A stretch of DNA of 37,417 nt, taken from NCBI GenBank assembly GCA_018266075.1, contig JAFEBB010000072.1, positions 1 through 37,417 of the forward strand, in the 5' to 3' direction. Shown here in pieces: positions 6,955 to 16,096 of the stretch (the stretch's first letter is position 1; each line of letters begins with the position of its first letter). The notes beneath the pieces are model-generated. The model ran no database searches and was not told where the DNA came from. It saw only the letters and a list, made by a program, of their open reading frames with translations. Position numbers and translations under genes: made by a program. The stretch is from Deltaproteobacteria bacterium (GTDB taxonomy: Bacteria; Myxococcota; Myxococcia; Myxococcales; SZAS-1).

Positions 6955-9564
6955 ATGACATCGGGGCCCAGCGAGCACCTTCCGCCCGAACCCGCGCTCC
7001 AGGCCCAGCCCGAGCCCCCCGAGGGCGCGGTCAGGGCCCTGCTCGCCGCCACCGACGAGGGGCTGCTGGTCATCGGCCCGGATCGCCGCATCGCCGCCTG
7101 GAATCGACGCCTGGCAGAGCTCCTGCGTGTGCCCGAGGAGCTCCTGCAGCAGCGGAGCACCGAGGCCCTGGAGCTCGCCATCCGCGCCCAGGCCGAGGTG
7201 GGGCCGGGCCCCTCGCTGCCGGACTCCACGCAGCCGCCCTCGGAGGTGCTGCGCTACCTCGACGGCCACGCCGTGGAGCGCTCCTACGTGGACACCGACG
7301 GGGCGGGCGTGGGCAGCGTGTGGCTCTACCGCGACGTGAGCGAGCGCGAGCGCCTGCGAGAGCGCCTGCACGACTTTCAGGAGCGCGTCGACGACTTCTA
7401 CGCGCACACGCCGGTGATGCTGCACTCCATCGACGCCGAGGGGCGCCTGAGGAGCGTGAGCGACGAGTGGGTCCGCCGGCTCGGCTACTCGCGCAGCGAG
7501 GTCATCGGCCGCCGCTCGGTGGAGTTCCTCACGCCCGAGTCTCGGCGCTTCGCCCAGGAGGTGGTGCTCCCCGCCTTCTTCCAGACCGGCTCCTGCCACG
7601 ACGTGCCCTACCAGGTGGTCGCCAAGAGCGGCGAGATCGTGGACGTGCAGCTCTCGGCCACCTGCGAGCGCGACGCCTCCGGCAAGCTGCGGCAGTCGGT
7701 GGCGGTGCTGGTGGACGTGACCGAGCGCAAGCGGCTGGAGGTGGACGGCTCGCGGCTTCAGGGCGAGCAGCTCGCGCTGCGCCGCCAGGCCGAGCGCGCG
7801 GAGCGGCAGACCGCGTTCCTGGCCGAGGCGGGCACGCTGCTCTCGGAGTCGCTGGACTACGAGACCACGCTCAAGCGCCTGGGCGAGCTCTGCGTGAAGG
7901 AGCTCTGCGACTGGTGCCTCATCGACGTGCTCGAGGACGGGCAGTTCAAGCGCGAGGGCTGGGCCCACCGCGACCCGGCCAAGCGGGAGCAGCTGGCGGA
8001 GCTGGGCCGGCGCTTTCCGCCGTCGATGGGCGGGCCCAAGCCCATCGGCGTGGTGGCCGCGACGGGGAAGTCACTGCTCATCCCCGAGGCCACCGACGAG
8101 CTGATGGAGCGCTTCTTCCCGGATCCAGCGCACCGGCAGGCGCTGCGCGCGCTGGGATCGAAGTCGGGGATGGTGGTGCCGCTGCAGATCGGCAACCGCG
8201 TGCTGGGCGGGCTCAGCCTCATCTCCTCGACGCAGGCGTACGGGGAGGGCGACCTCGCGCTCGCCGAGGAGCTCGCCCGCCGCGCCGCGCTGGCCATCGA
8301 GCACGCGCGGGTGTACCGCGAGTCGCAGCAGACGCGGGCGCAGCTCGGGTTTCTGGCCGAGGCGAGCAAGGTGCTCGCCCAGAACCTCGACTTCGACGAG
8401 ACCCTGCACCGCGTCTGCGAGCTCTGCACGCGGAGCCTGGCCGACTGGGCCATGCTCGGGCTGTTGGGCGGGGACGGGTTCGCGCAGGCGGCGTTTGCCT
8501 CGTCGCGCGAGAGCGACAACGCCATGCTCAAGGAGCTCCGCGGCGGCTTCCCGCGCACGCTGGTGCCGGGCTCGCTCTTCGACCGGGTGATGCGCTCGGG
8601 CCAGCCGGTGCTCCTGCCGGTGGTGGACCGCGAGACGGTGCTGCAGAACGTGGCCACGCCGTCGCTGCAGCGGGCCATCCTCAGCCTGGGCTGCGAGAGC
8701 GCCATGGTGTTGCCACTGGTGGCGCGCGGGCAGGTGATGGGCGCGCTGGGGCTGGTGTCGCGCAGGACCGAGCGGCGCTACGGGCCGGCCGATCTGGAGC
8801 TGGCCAGGGAGCTCGCGGGTCGCGCCGCGGTGGCGCTGGAGAACACCCGGCTGTACCGGACCGCGCAGGAGGCCGTGGGCCTGCGCGACACCTTCTTGAT
8901 GATCGCCTCGCACGAGCTGAAGACGCCGCTCACGCCGCTCAAGGCGCTGGTGGAGATCGCCGACCGGCGGCTGCGCCAGGGCGGCGCGGTGGACGCGACG
9001 CTCATCGGGCGGCTCAAGCGGCCCATCGCCCAGCTCTCCGCGCTGGTGGAGGACCTGCTGGACAGCGCGCGCATCGACTCCGGGCGGCTCAAGTTTGTTC
9101 TCGCGCGCCTCGACCTGGGCGAGCTCATCACCGAGGAGGTGGATGCCTTTCGGGTGTCGCACGGCGAGCGGACGGTGAAGCTCGAGCTCGGGCCCGGGCC
9201 GTTCATGGTGAAGGGCGACCGCGCCCGGCTGGAGCAGGTGGTGGCCAACCTCCTGGACAACGCCGCCAAGTACTCGCCCATGGCCACCGCGCTGCGCGTT
9301 CGGGTGTTCACCGAGGGCGCGGAGGTGCGGTTCTCGGTGACCGACTCGGGGATCGGCATTCCCAGCGAGCAGCAGAAGCGCGTCTTCGAGCGCTTCTTCC
9401 GCGCCGCCAACGCGCCCATCAGTCGCTACGGCGGGCTGGGGCTGGGGCTCTTCATCTCGCGGGACATCGTGCAGGGACACGGCGGGCGGATGTGGCTCGA
9501 GAGCGAGTCTGGCCGCGGCGCGACGTTCTTCGTGGCCCTGCCCGCACTGGGCGAGTCGGGCTAG
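6955..9564 (+). CDS. Sensor histidine kinase, PAS-PAS-GAF-GAF-HisKA-HATPase
   Basis: The protein has 869 residues. ATG 6955 was chosen as start because earlier in-frame codons add only Arg-rich sequence; the ribosome site is weak. Two PAS domains (about 30-135 and 150-265) are followed by two related GAF domains (about 290-440 and 460-625), each opening with a similar FLAEA...L...LDY/FDETL.R..ELC segment. HisKA has the phospho-acceptor His653 in SHELKTPLTPL. The ATPase domain shows NLLDNAAKYSP (Asn765), DSGIGI, FERFFR and GGLGLGL. All boxes for autophosphorylation are intact. No transmembrane segment is evident, so it should be cytosolic. No response regulator is adjacent, so its partner is unknown. 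It lies 11 bp upstream of the glycosyltransferase gene and may be co-transcribed with it. Confidence 0.95.
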   Translation: MTSGPSEHLPPEPALQAQPEPPEGAVRALLAATDEGLLVIGPDRRIAAWNRRLAELLRVPEELLQQRSTEALELAIRAQAEVGPGPSLPDSTQPPSEVLRYLDGHAVERSYVDTDGAGVGSVWLYRDVSERERLRERLHDFQERVDDFYAHTPVMLHSIDAEGRLRSVSDEWVRRLGYSRSEVIGRRSVEFLTPESRRFAQEVVLPAFFQTGSCHDVPYQVVAKSGEIVDVQLSATCERDASGKLRQSVAVLVDVTERKRLEVDGSRLQGEQLALRRQAERAERQTAFLAEAGTLLSESLDYETTLKRLGELCVKELCDWCLIDVLEDGQFKREGWAHRDPAKREQLAELGRRFPPSMGGPKPIGVVAATGKSLLIPEATDELMERFFPDPAHRQALRALGSKSGMVVPLQIGNRVLGGLSLISSTQAYGEGDLALAEELARRAALAIEHARVYRESQQTRAQLGFLAEASKVLAQNLDFDETLHRVCELCTRSLADWAMLGLLGGDGFAQAAFASSRESDNAMLKELRGGFPRTLVPGSLFDRVMRSGQPVLLPVVDRETVLQNVATPSLQRAILSLGCESAMVLPLVARGQVMGALGLVSRRTERRYGPADLELARELAGRAAVALENTRLYRTAQEAVGLRDTFLMIASHELKTPLTPLKALVEIADRRLRQGGAVDATLIGRLKRPIAQLSALVEDLLDSARIDSGRLKFVLARLDLGELITEEVDAFRVSHGERTVKLELGPGPFMVKGDRARLEQVVANLLDNAAKYSPMATALRVRVFTEGAEVRFSVTDSGIGIPSEQQKRVFERFFRAANAPISRYGGLGLGLFISRDIVQGHGGRMWLESESGRGATFFVALPALGESG

Positions 9565-9575
9565 GCTGCGCCGCC

Positions 9576-10970
9576 ATGGGCCCGCGAGCGTGGTTGCTTC
9601 TGGTTGGCGCGGGTCTCGCGTTGGCGCTCGCGTGGCGGCCGTCGGAGCTCACACTTCCGCCGCACGGCGAGCACGCCTGGCGCGACGCGGATGGCATCGG
9701 CATCGCGCGCTGCTTCGTTCGAGAGGGCGTCGCGCTGTGGCGGCCGCGGGTGATGGAGCGCGGTGCGACCCCCGGCGTGGTGGGCATGGAGTTGCCGCTC
9801 GTGAACGCCATGGGCGCTGGGCTCATGAAGCTGCTCGGCATCGCCGACGCGTGGGCGCGGCTGCCCTGCTGGCTCGCGTTGGTTCCGCTCGCGCTGGGCG
9901 CCACGGCGCTCGGTCGGCGGCTCTTCGGCGACCCGCGTGCCGCCGCGCTGACCGCCGTGGCGCTGGTGCTGCAGCCGCTGGTGCTCGTCTATTCGCGCAA
10001 GTGCATGCCCGAGCTGCCCATGCTCGCCGCGCTGGTGTGGGCCGTGGCGCTCGCGCACGACGCGCTCCATCGGCCGTCGATGGCGAGCGCCGTCGCGGCG
10101 GGGCTGCTCTTCGCGCTGGCCGCGGTGCTCAAGCCGACAGGGCTCGCGGCTGCAATTCCCGTCGCGATCTGGGCCGCCCGGACCCGGCGATTCGGCGCTG
10201 CAGCGGTGATTGCGGTGATTCCGACGGCCGCGGCGGCGCTCTGGTTCGCGCACGCGCGCGCTCTCGAGGCGGAAGGGTTGCCGCTCTTCAAGCTGCACCA
10301 GGACTGGTTCGAGTGGCTGCACCTCGCAGGCAGCCCGAGCTTCTGGTCGATCGTCCTGGGGCGCGTGCTGCACACCTACCTGCTCTGGCCGACCGTGATC
10401 TGGATGGTGCTGCGCTGGCCCGTGGTGGTTGCGCTCGCGCGTGAGCACCGCGCGCTCATGGCCTGGCTGGGCGCGGCGCTCTTCGTCGTCATCCTCTTCG
10501 GAAGCCACAACGCGCAGCACCCGTACTACGCGCTGCCGCTGCTCGTGCCGATCGCGCTCTTCGTGGGCGGCTTTGCGGCGCGGGCGAGCGCGCTCCACGC
10601 GCGACCGGAGCGCGTGGCGATGGCCTTTGCGCTCGTCTTCGCGATCACCGCCCTGGTGCGCGCCGAGCAGCGACGGACGCCGTTCCCGATCGACGCCGCG
10701 GCGTTGGTGGCCTCGGCCGCGCACGTCCCTGCGGGACTGACCGTAGCCACCGACGCGCACTCGCCGGTGGTGTCGCTGGTGCTGCTCGACCGGTTGGGTT
10801 GGGCGCGGCCCGCGGAAGAATTGAAGCCCGCGGCCATCGACGCGCTTCGTTCGCAGGGCGCAGCGGTGCTGGTGGAGTCGAGCTTTGGTGGGTGGCTGCC
10901 ACCCGAGACGCGCGCCGCGCTGCCGCCGCCGGTGTACGCCGACGACGTGCTCAGGGCATACGCGCTGTGA
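9576..10970 (+). CDS. GT39/ArnT-like polytopic membrane glycosyltransferase
   Basis: The protein has 464 residues from ATG 9576. It is strongly hydrophobic with about ten membrane segments. Near the N-terminus the acidic stretch HAWRDADGIGIARCF fits the first-loop acidic motif of family 39 glycosyltransferases (ArnT, PMT), which use polyprenyl-phosphate sugars and face the periplasm. HNAQHPYYALPLLVPIAL also fits the typical later loop and helix of this group. A small soluble C-terminal part follows. The acceptor (lipid A, protein or surface glycan) cannot be told. There is no good Shine-Dalgarno sequence in the 11 bp after the kinase stop, so coupled translation is possible. Confidence 0.8.
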   Translation: MGPRAWLLLVGAGLALALAWRPSELTLPPHGEHAWRDADGIGIARCFVREGVALWRPRVMERGATPGVVGMELPLVNAMGAGLMKLLGIADAWARLPCWLALVPLALGATALGRRLFGDPRAAALTAVALVLQPLVLVYSRKCMPELPMLAALVWAVALAHDALHRPSMASAVAAGLLFALAAVLKPTGLAAAIPVAIWAARTRRFGAAAVIAVIPTAAAALWFAHARALEAEGLPLFKLHQDWFEWLHLAGSPSFWSIVLGRVLHTYLLWPTVIWMVLRWPVVVALAREHRALMAWLGAALFVVILFGSHNAQHPYYALPLLVPIALFVGGFAARASALHARPERVAMAFALVFAITALVRAEQRRTPFPIDAAALVASAAHVPAGLTVATDAHSPVVSLVLLDRLGWARPAEELKPAAIDALRSQGAAVLVESSFGGWLPPETRAALPPPVYADDVLRAYAL

Positions 10971-11029
10971 AGTGACGTTGACATCTGCCGATCGACCTGA
11001 CCGGATCGTGCGAACGCGGAAGGAGACCC

Positions 11030-12958
11030 GTGGAAGCTCCAATGCAGGTCGTTGCCGAGGCGCCGGCGGAACACGCGCACGCCTCTGCGCGCAAGGGGGC
11101 GCTCATCCTCGGCGCCATCGGCGTTGTCTTCGGTGACATCGGCACCTCGCCGCTCTATGCGTTTCAGGAGTGCGTGAGCGAGCGCGGCGTGCCGGCCGCG
11201 CAGGCGTCGAACGTGCTGGGCGTGCTCTCGCTCATCTTCTGGTCGCTGATGATGGTGGTGACCATCAAGTACCTCGCGTTCCTCATGCGCGCCGACAACC
11301 GCGGCGAGGGTGGCATCTTCGCGCTGCTCGCGCTGGTGCCTCCGTCGGCGCGCAAGACGGGCGAGACCATCGGCTGGGTCACGCTCCTGGTGGTCGCGGG
11401 CGCGGCGCTGCTCTTCGGCGACGGCATCATCACGCCGGCAATCTCGGTGCTCAGCGCGCTCGAGGGCCTCGAGGTCGCGACGCCGGTGCTCCACGACGCC
11501 ATCGTCCCGCTCACGTGCCTCGTGCTGCTCGGCCTCTTCGCCATCCAGAGCCGCGGCACGGGGAAGGTCGGCGCCATCTTTGGCCCGGTGATGGTGGTCT
11601 GGTTCGTGAGCATCGGCGTGCTCGGGTTGGTGCAGATCGCGAAATATCCCGCGGTGCTCTTCGCGCTCTCGCCCACGCACGCGGTGACGTTCTTCATGAG
11701 CCACGGCTGGAAGGGATTCGTGCTCCTCGGCTCGGTCGTTCTCGCGGTGACCGGCGGCGAGGCGCTCTACGCCGACATGGGCCACTTCGGCCGCGGGCCG
11801 ATCCGCATGGCCTGGCTCGGGCTGGTGCTGCCCTCGCTGGTGTTCAGCTACTTCGGCCAGGGCGCGCTGGTCTTGCAGGATCCGTCGAAGGCCGATCAGC
11901 CCTTCTTCGGCATGGTGCCGCAGGGCCTGGGCACCTGGGCGCTGGTTGCGATTGCCGCGCCGGCCACGGTGATCGCCTCGCAGGCGCTCATCTCGGGCGT
12001 GTTCTCGCTGGCGCACCAGGGCGTGCAGCTCGGGCTCTTCCCGCGCGTGGAGGTGCGGCACACCTCGGGCGAGTCGGAGGGGCAGATCTACGTGCCGGGC
12101 CTCAACTGGGCGCTCGCCATCGCGTGCCTGGCGCTGGTGCTGGGCTTCAAGAAGTCGAGCGCGCTGGCGGCGGCGTACGGCCTGGCGGTGAGCGGCACCA
12201 TGGCGGTGACGTCGATCGTGTACTTCGAGGTCACGCGCAAGACCTGGAAGTGGCCGCTGAGCAAGGCGCTGCCGGTGCTGCTGCTCTTCCTCTCGTTCGA
12301 CCTGCCGTTCCTGGGCGCGAATTTGTTGAAGTTCAAAGAAGGCGGCTACCTGCCGGTGCTGGTGGGCGCGCTCTTCTTCGCGGCGATGTACGTGTGGCGC
12401 CGCGGGCGGCTCTTGCTCGGTGAGTACAATGCCGCCCAGTCGCCGAACTTGAACGACTTCCTCACGCGGCTGAAGGCCGGCGAGTGGAGCGACGTGCCGC
12501 GCGTGCCGGGGACGGCGGTGTTTCTGACCACGGTCGTCGACACCGCGCCGCCGATCCTGCTGCGACACATGAAGCGCGTTCGCGCGCTGCCCGAGCGGGT
12601 GGTGCTGCTCACGCTGATCACCGAGCACGCGCCCTCGGTCCCCGACGCGACCCGGGCGACCGTGAAAGACCTGGGGCAGGGCTTCGTGCAGGCCGTGGAA
12701 CATTTTGGTTACATGGAGCAGCCCGATGCGCCGGGGGTGCTCGCGCGCGCCGCGAAGGCCGCAAGCCTCGACCTCGGGCTCGACCAGGCGACGTACTACC
12801 TCGGCCGGGAGACGTTCCTCGCCACGTCGAAGGGCCGCATGGGGCGCTACAGCGAGATGCTCTTCGCGGTGCTTTCGCGCAACAGCCACACGGCGTCGTC
12901 GTACTTCGCGATCCCGCCGGAGCAGGTCATCGAGCTCGGCGTGCAGATCGATCTCTAG
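11030..12958 (+). CDS. kup: KUP-family potassium transporter
   Basis: The protein has 642 residues, close to the usual length for Kup. Start GTG 11030 is preferred because AGGAG (11021-11025) sits 4 bases before it; the next ATG at 11042 is too far from any site. The family signature GVVFGDIGTSPLYAF lies in the first membrane helix, followed by NRGEGGIFALLAL and about twelve membrane segments, then a soluble C-terminal domain after about residue 460. Kup proteins import K+ with H+ across the inner membrane. A perfect -35 hexamer TTGACA (10978-10983) lies in the 59-bp gap upstream, without a convincing -10, so separate transcription is only a suggestion. Its TAG touches the stop codon of the convergent gene. 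Confidence 0.96.
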   Translation: MEAPMQVVAEAPAEHAHASARKGALILGAIGVVFGDIGTSPLYAFQECVSERGVPAAQASNVLGVLSLIFWSLMMVVTIKYLAFLMRADNRGEGGIFALLALVPPSARKTGETIGWVTLLVVAGAALLFGDGIITPAISVLSALEGLEVATPVLHDAIVPLTCLVLLGLFAIQSRGTGKVGAIFGPVMVVWFVSIGVLGLVQIAKYPAVLFALSPTHAVTFFMSHGWKGFVLLGSVVLAVTGGEALYADMGHFGRGPIRMAWLGLVLPSLVFSYFGQGALVLQDPSKADQPFFGMVPQGLGTWALVAIAAPATVIASQALISGVFSLAHQGVQLGLFPRVEVRHTSGESEGQIYVPGLNWALAIACLALVLGFKKSSALAAAYGLAVSGTMAVTSIVYFEVTRKTWKWPLSKALPVLLLFLSFDLPFLGANLLKFKEGGYLPVLVGALFFAAMYVWRRGRLLLGEYNAAQSPNLNDFLTRLKAGEWSDVPRVPGTAVFLTTVVDTAPPILLRHMKRVRALPERVVLLTLITEHAPSVPDATRATVKDLGQGFVQAVEHFGYMEQPDAPGVLARAAKAASLDLGLDQATYYLGRETFLATSKGRMGRYSEMLFAVLSRNSHTASSYFAIPPEQVIELGVQIDL

Positions 12959-13630
12959 TCAGCGCACGAAGTAGGTCTGCTGCAGCTCCGTGGCGCCGAT
13001 GATCGCCCGCGAGAGCGCCGCGCGCACCTTCTCGGGCTCGCGGCCCAGGCTCATCGCCGCGTCCTTGAGCTCGGCGTCGAAGAGCAGGAACGGCTTGCGG
13101 TGCGCCACCGTGTCTGCCTGCCGGAGCTGGAACCAGACCAGCTGCGCGGTGGCCATCGACGCGCGCGCGCGGTTCGGCTCTTCGGCGAGCGTCTGCAGCC
13201 GCACCTCGTGCAACAGGGCTACGAGCTGCATGGCCTCGGTGAGGGTGGTGGGCTGGAAGTCGCGGTAGAGCTCGATGAGATCCTGGGCGAGGTGATTGGC
13301 CGCGAGCTGCGCGCCGAGCGCGTCGTGCTGCGCAGCGGCCAGGCGAGCGGCCACCCAGTTGCTTCGCGCGCGCAGCCACACCTCGTTGTCCACGCCGCGG
13401 CGCAGGGCGTCGAGCTTGGGCCCGCTCTGCGCGAGCGTCGCCTGGGCTTCCTGCCACGCGCCTCGACCCGCCGCGTCCCGGGCCTTCGAGGCGTCCTCGG
13501 CCAGACGCGGCAAGGCATCGACGGGATCGGCTCCCGGCTTCGCGACCTTCGGTGCGACAGGCGAGGGAGCAGGCGCCGGTGCTGCGCTCGTCAGGGCCGC
13601 CGACAGCAGGCACGCAAGGAGGGTGTGCAT
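12959..13630 (-). CDS. Exported protein of unknown function
   Basis: The protein has 223 residues. Start ATG 13628-13630 gives a signal peptide (MHTLLACLLSAALTSAAPA) and a Pro/Ala stretch. An upstream in-frame start would put a charged segment before the signal. The mature part is all-helical in appearance, rich in Ala, Leu, Arg and Gln, with no cysteine pair or catalytic motif. It ends QTYFVR. I do not recognise the family. It is the last gene of a leftward series after the DCC protein, with 69 bp between them. Its stop abuts that of kup. Confidence 0.75.
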   Translation of the reverse strand: MHTLLACLLSAALTSAAPAPAPSPVAPKVAKPGADPVDALPRLAEDASKARDAAGRGAWQEAQATLAQSGPKLDALRRGVDNEVWLRARSNWVAARLAAAQHDALGAQLAANHLAQDLIELYRDFQPTTLTEAMQLVALLHEVRLQTLAEEPNRARASMATAQLVWFQLRQADTVAHRKPFLLFDAELKDAAMSLGREPEKVRAALSRAIIGATELQQTYFVR

Positions 13631-13699
13631 GCTCCAAGGCTGTGCACGCCCTCCTTGCCTTGCGCGCCGGCCGCCGGGGCCCACGCTCGCCTGGTCGGC

Positions 13700-14134
13700 T
13701 CACGCGGGCCTCGCACATCGCGGGGCGCCCAGGCCCATCTGCAGCTGAAGGGCGCGGGCCAGGTCGGCATCGCTCCGCAGCGACAGCCACTCGGCAAGGC
13801 GGTGGCGCTGGCTGGACACCATCTCGAACGCGAGCCTCGCCAGGGGCCGCAGTCCCGGGCTCGCGAGCCGCATGGCCCAGGGACGGTACGCGACGAGCGC
13901 CCAGAGGCAGACGATGAACGCGTCCGGCCCGCGGTACACGCCGCCCGCGTTGTCGACGACCACCAGCTCGTCGTCACCGGGGGCCAGCCCCGGGAAGCGC
14001 GCGGCCACACCCGGCGCCTCCCGCGACACCAGCTCCAGCTCCACCAGCGACGGCTGCTGCTCCAGCCAGGCCCGGCACCGGCAGCAGAAGCCGCACTCCG
14101 CGTCGTACAGCACGGTGAGGTGCTCGATGACCAT
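13700..14134 (-). CDS. DCC-family (DUF393) thiol-disulfide oxidoreductase-like protein
   Basis: The protein has 144 residues. The N-terminus YDAECGFC carries the DxxCxxC signature of the DCC/DUF393 family (Asp11, Cys14, Cys17), with further cysteines just after. The family is predicted to have a thioredoxin-like fold and is often paired with membrane proteins; no substrate is established. Later segments (VVVDNAGGVYRGPDAF, then the WALVAYRPWA region) also fit the family. The Shine-Dalgarno AGGAG overlaps the TAG stop of the upstream membrane-protein gene, with nine bases between the two genes, so translation is probably coupled. The pair likely works together. Confidence 0.88.
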   Translation of the reverse strand: MVIEHLTVLYDAECGFCCRCRAWLEQQPSLVELELVSREAPGVAARFPGLAPGDDELVVVDNAGGVYRGPDAFIVCLWALVAYRPWAMRLASPGLRPLARLAFEMVSSQRHRLAEWLSLRSDADLARALQLQMGLGAPRCARPA

Positions 14135-14143
14135 GACCGGCTC

Positions 14144-14551
14144 CTAGGCGATCCGCGCGGTGGCGGTGAGGATCTGCGTCGGCGCGACCGGAGGCGGCGC
14201 ATGGCGGATGAGCGCGCGGCGGCGGATGCGGCTGAAGACGAAGAGGTTGAAGAAGTGCATGGCGCCGAGCACGAGGAGCACCGTGCCGACCTTGTCGCCG
14301 ACCATGCCCACCGTGGACATGGCGTCTGCGGCCCGGTACCAGCCGTTGAGCGTCTCGAACACGTAGCCGATGTTGATGAGGTAGAAGCCGACGACGAGCA
14401 GGTGATTCACGGCGTCGGCGAGCTCCGTGTTTCCGGCGAACGCGTCCACCAGGAAGACGCGTCCGTGCTTGTAGAGCGTGCGGCCCACCCAGGCCGCGGC
14501 GCCCACGCACAGGATGAGGTGGGCGAGCTGTCCAACGATGGCGAGATCCAT
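14144..14551 (-). CDS. Small integral membrane protein, unknown function
   Basis: The protein has 135 residues from ATG 14549-14551, supported by GAGGAG six bases upstream. A longer start at 14596 would lack such a site. At least three membrane segments are visible: LAIVGQLAHLILCVGAAAWV, HLLVVGFYLINIGYVF and VGTVLLVLGAMHFFNLFVF. The C-terminus is basic (RIRRRALIRHAP). No family is recognised. It forms a two-gene unit with the DCC protein. A scaffold or redox partner in the inner membrane is a guess from this pairing alone. Confidence 0.8.
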   Translation of the reverse strand: MDLAIVGQLAHLILCVGAAAWVGRTLYKHGRVFLVDAFAGNTELADAVNHLLVVGFYLINIGYVFETLNGWYRAADAMSTVGMVGDKVGTVLLVLGAMHFFNLFVFSRIRRRALIRHAPPPVAPTQILTATARIA

Positions 14552-14650
14552 GACCGACTCCTCGGTGCGGGGCGACTCCATGTCGCCCTCTGCCATCCGT
14601 TACAGGAGTCGTCGGCGCCGGTTGCGGGTGCCGCGCAAGTGCGCGGTGGG

Positions 14651-16096
14651 TCAGGGCTTCCAGCTGGTGAGGAAGCTCAAGAACACGTGCGCCGGCGGAA
14701 TCAGCGCCAGCACCAATCCGAGGAACAACATCGGCTCGCGCGCGAGCGAGCGCCGTGTGCGCCAGGCCTGGAGCATGCCGCCGAAGAAATAGAAGAAGAC
14801 CACCAGCTCCAGAATTCCGCCCGGGATGGGCGTGTAGCGCGTGATCGACTGGAGCCCGAAGTGGTCGAGCGTGAAGCGCAAGCCGTGGAGCGCCTCGCAG
14901 GCGACGCCGAGTCCGAACACCGTCGTCGACGCGTCCAGCGGCAGCTCGAGCCGAGGCGCGTCGAGCCCCGCGAGCCGCCAGTGTCGCCGCAGCAGTCCGA
15001 GCGCCGCGAAGCTCCCCGCGAGGACGACGAGCGCGATCAGCGTCGGCACCACTTCGAAGTGCGCGTACGAGATGTAGCGACCGTCCGGAAGCTGGGCGCT
15101 GGCGAGCTCGGTGAGCGGCGAAACCTCGGAGGCCGCGCGCACGTGCGGCGTGAGCGAGAGCGTGAAGGCCCAGAGCGACAACCCCGCAGCCGCGGTGCAG
15201 AGCAGGGCGGCGCCGCGCTGCCACATGGCCTCGTCGGGCGGGAGCGCGTCCGGGCCGTCGAGCGAGGCCTGCTCCAGCGCGCGCCGCAGCTCGGCGGCCG
15301 AGGCAAATCGCCGAGACGGATCCGCCGCGAGCGCGCGATGCACAATGGGCTCGAGCGCCGCAGGAACCGGACGCAGGCCCGCAGTCGGCAGCTCGCCGGT
15401 GAGCATTTGATAGAGCACCACGCCGAGCGCGTACACGTCGGTGCGCGCATCGGCCGGCGTGCCCTGGAGCACCTCGGGCGGCAGGTAGTGCGGCGTTCCG
15501 AGGAGCTGATCGGCGCGGGTCACGGTCCAGCCGGCGTCTTCGGGCGCGAGCAACCGCGCGATGCCGAAGTCGCTCACGTGCGCATGGCCCGCAGTGTCGA
15601 GCAGGATGTTCGCGGGCTTGATGTCGCGGTGGATGACGCCTTTGGAATGCGCGAGCTCGAGCGCTCCGGCGACCTCCGAGGCGACGCGCACCGCATCCGT
15701 CGCGGGCAGCGGCAGGCACGCGGAGAGCGGCTTGCCGTCGATGAACTCCATCGCCAGGTACGGCTGCCCGTCGCTCTCGCCGCAGTCGTAGATCTGCACG
15801 ATGTTCGGGTGCGCCAGCTTGGCCAGCGCGTGGCCCTCGCGCAAGAAGCGCTCGCGCATGGCGGGATCGGTGGCGAGCTCGGGCGCGAGCAGCTTCACCG
15901 CCACGGTTCGATCCAACTTCGAATGTCGCGCCTTGAAGACGCTGCCCATGCCGCCGTGCCCGAGCTCCTCGCCGAGCTCCAGCGCGTCGCCGAGCTTCGC
16001 GGGCGGGAGCTCGGCCTCGAGCAGGCAGCGCGCACACACGCCGGCCGCGCCCACGCTTCCGCCACAGCGCTGGCAGGCAGCCGCCGGGACGCTCAT
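14651..16096 (-). CDS. Zinc-ribbon Ser/Thr protein kinase with membrane C-terminus
   Basis: The protein has 481 residues. Its ATG overlaps the sigma-factor TGA (ATGA), fixing the start. Residues about 8-23 form a CxxC...CxxC ribbon (CQRCGG...CARC). The Hanks-type kinase domain follows: glycine loop LGHGGMGSVF, VAVKLL lysine, HRDIKPAN (156-163), DFG Asp176, and a GTPHYLPPE activation end, all canonical. The C-terminal part from about residue 290 has four or five membrane segments, unlike classical single-pass receptor kinases. ECF sigma factors of the FPxTxW type are often found beside such kinases, and the kinase is thought to control the sigma factor by phosphorylation. That relation is inferred here from the 4-bp overlap. 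Confidence 0.94.
   Translation of the reverse strand: MSVPAAACQRCGGSVGAAGVCARCLLEAELPPAKLGDALELGEELGHGGMGSVFKARHSKLDRTVAVKLLAPELATDPAMRERFLREGHALAKLAHPNIVQIYDCGESDGQPYLAMEFIDGKPLSACLPLPATDAVRVASEVAGALELAHSKGVIHRDIKPANILLDTAGHAHVSDFGIARLLAPEDAGWTVTRADQLLGTPHYLPPEVLQGTPADARTDVYALGVVLYQMLTGELPTAGLRPVPAALEPIVHRALAADPSRRFASAAELRRALEQASLDGPDALPPDEAMWQRGAALLCTAAAGLSLWAFTLSLTPHVRAASEVSPLTELASAQLPDGRYISYAHFEVVPTLIALVVLAGSFAALGLLRRHWRLAGLDAPRLELPLDASTTVFGLGVACEALHGLRFTLDHFGLQSITRYTPIPGGILELVVFFYFFGGMLQAWRTRRSLAREPMLFLGLVLALIPPAHVFLSFLTSWKP

Noticed and set aside
6401-6961. 186-codon minus-strand frame in the gap before the kinase gene
   Set aside because: No ribosome site, no recognisable domain, and it crosses the AT-rich island and the repeats with an unusual codon pattern.
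6861-9575. Long upstream extension in the frame of the glycosyltransferase
   Set aside because: It overlaps the histidine kinase in another frame and has no membrane or enzyme features until ATG 9576.
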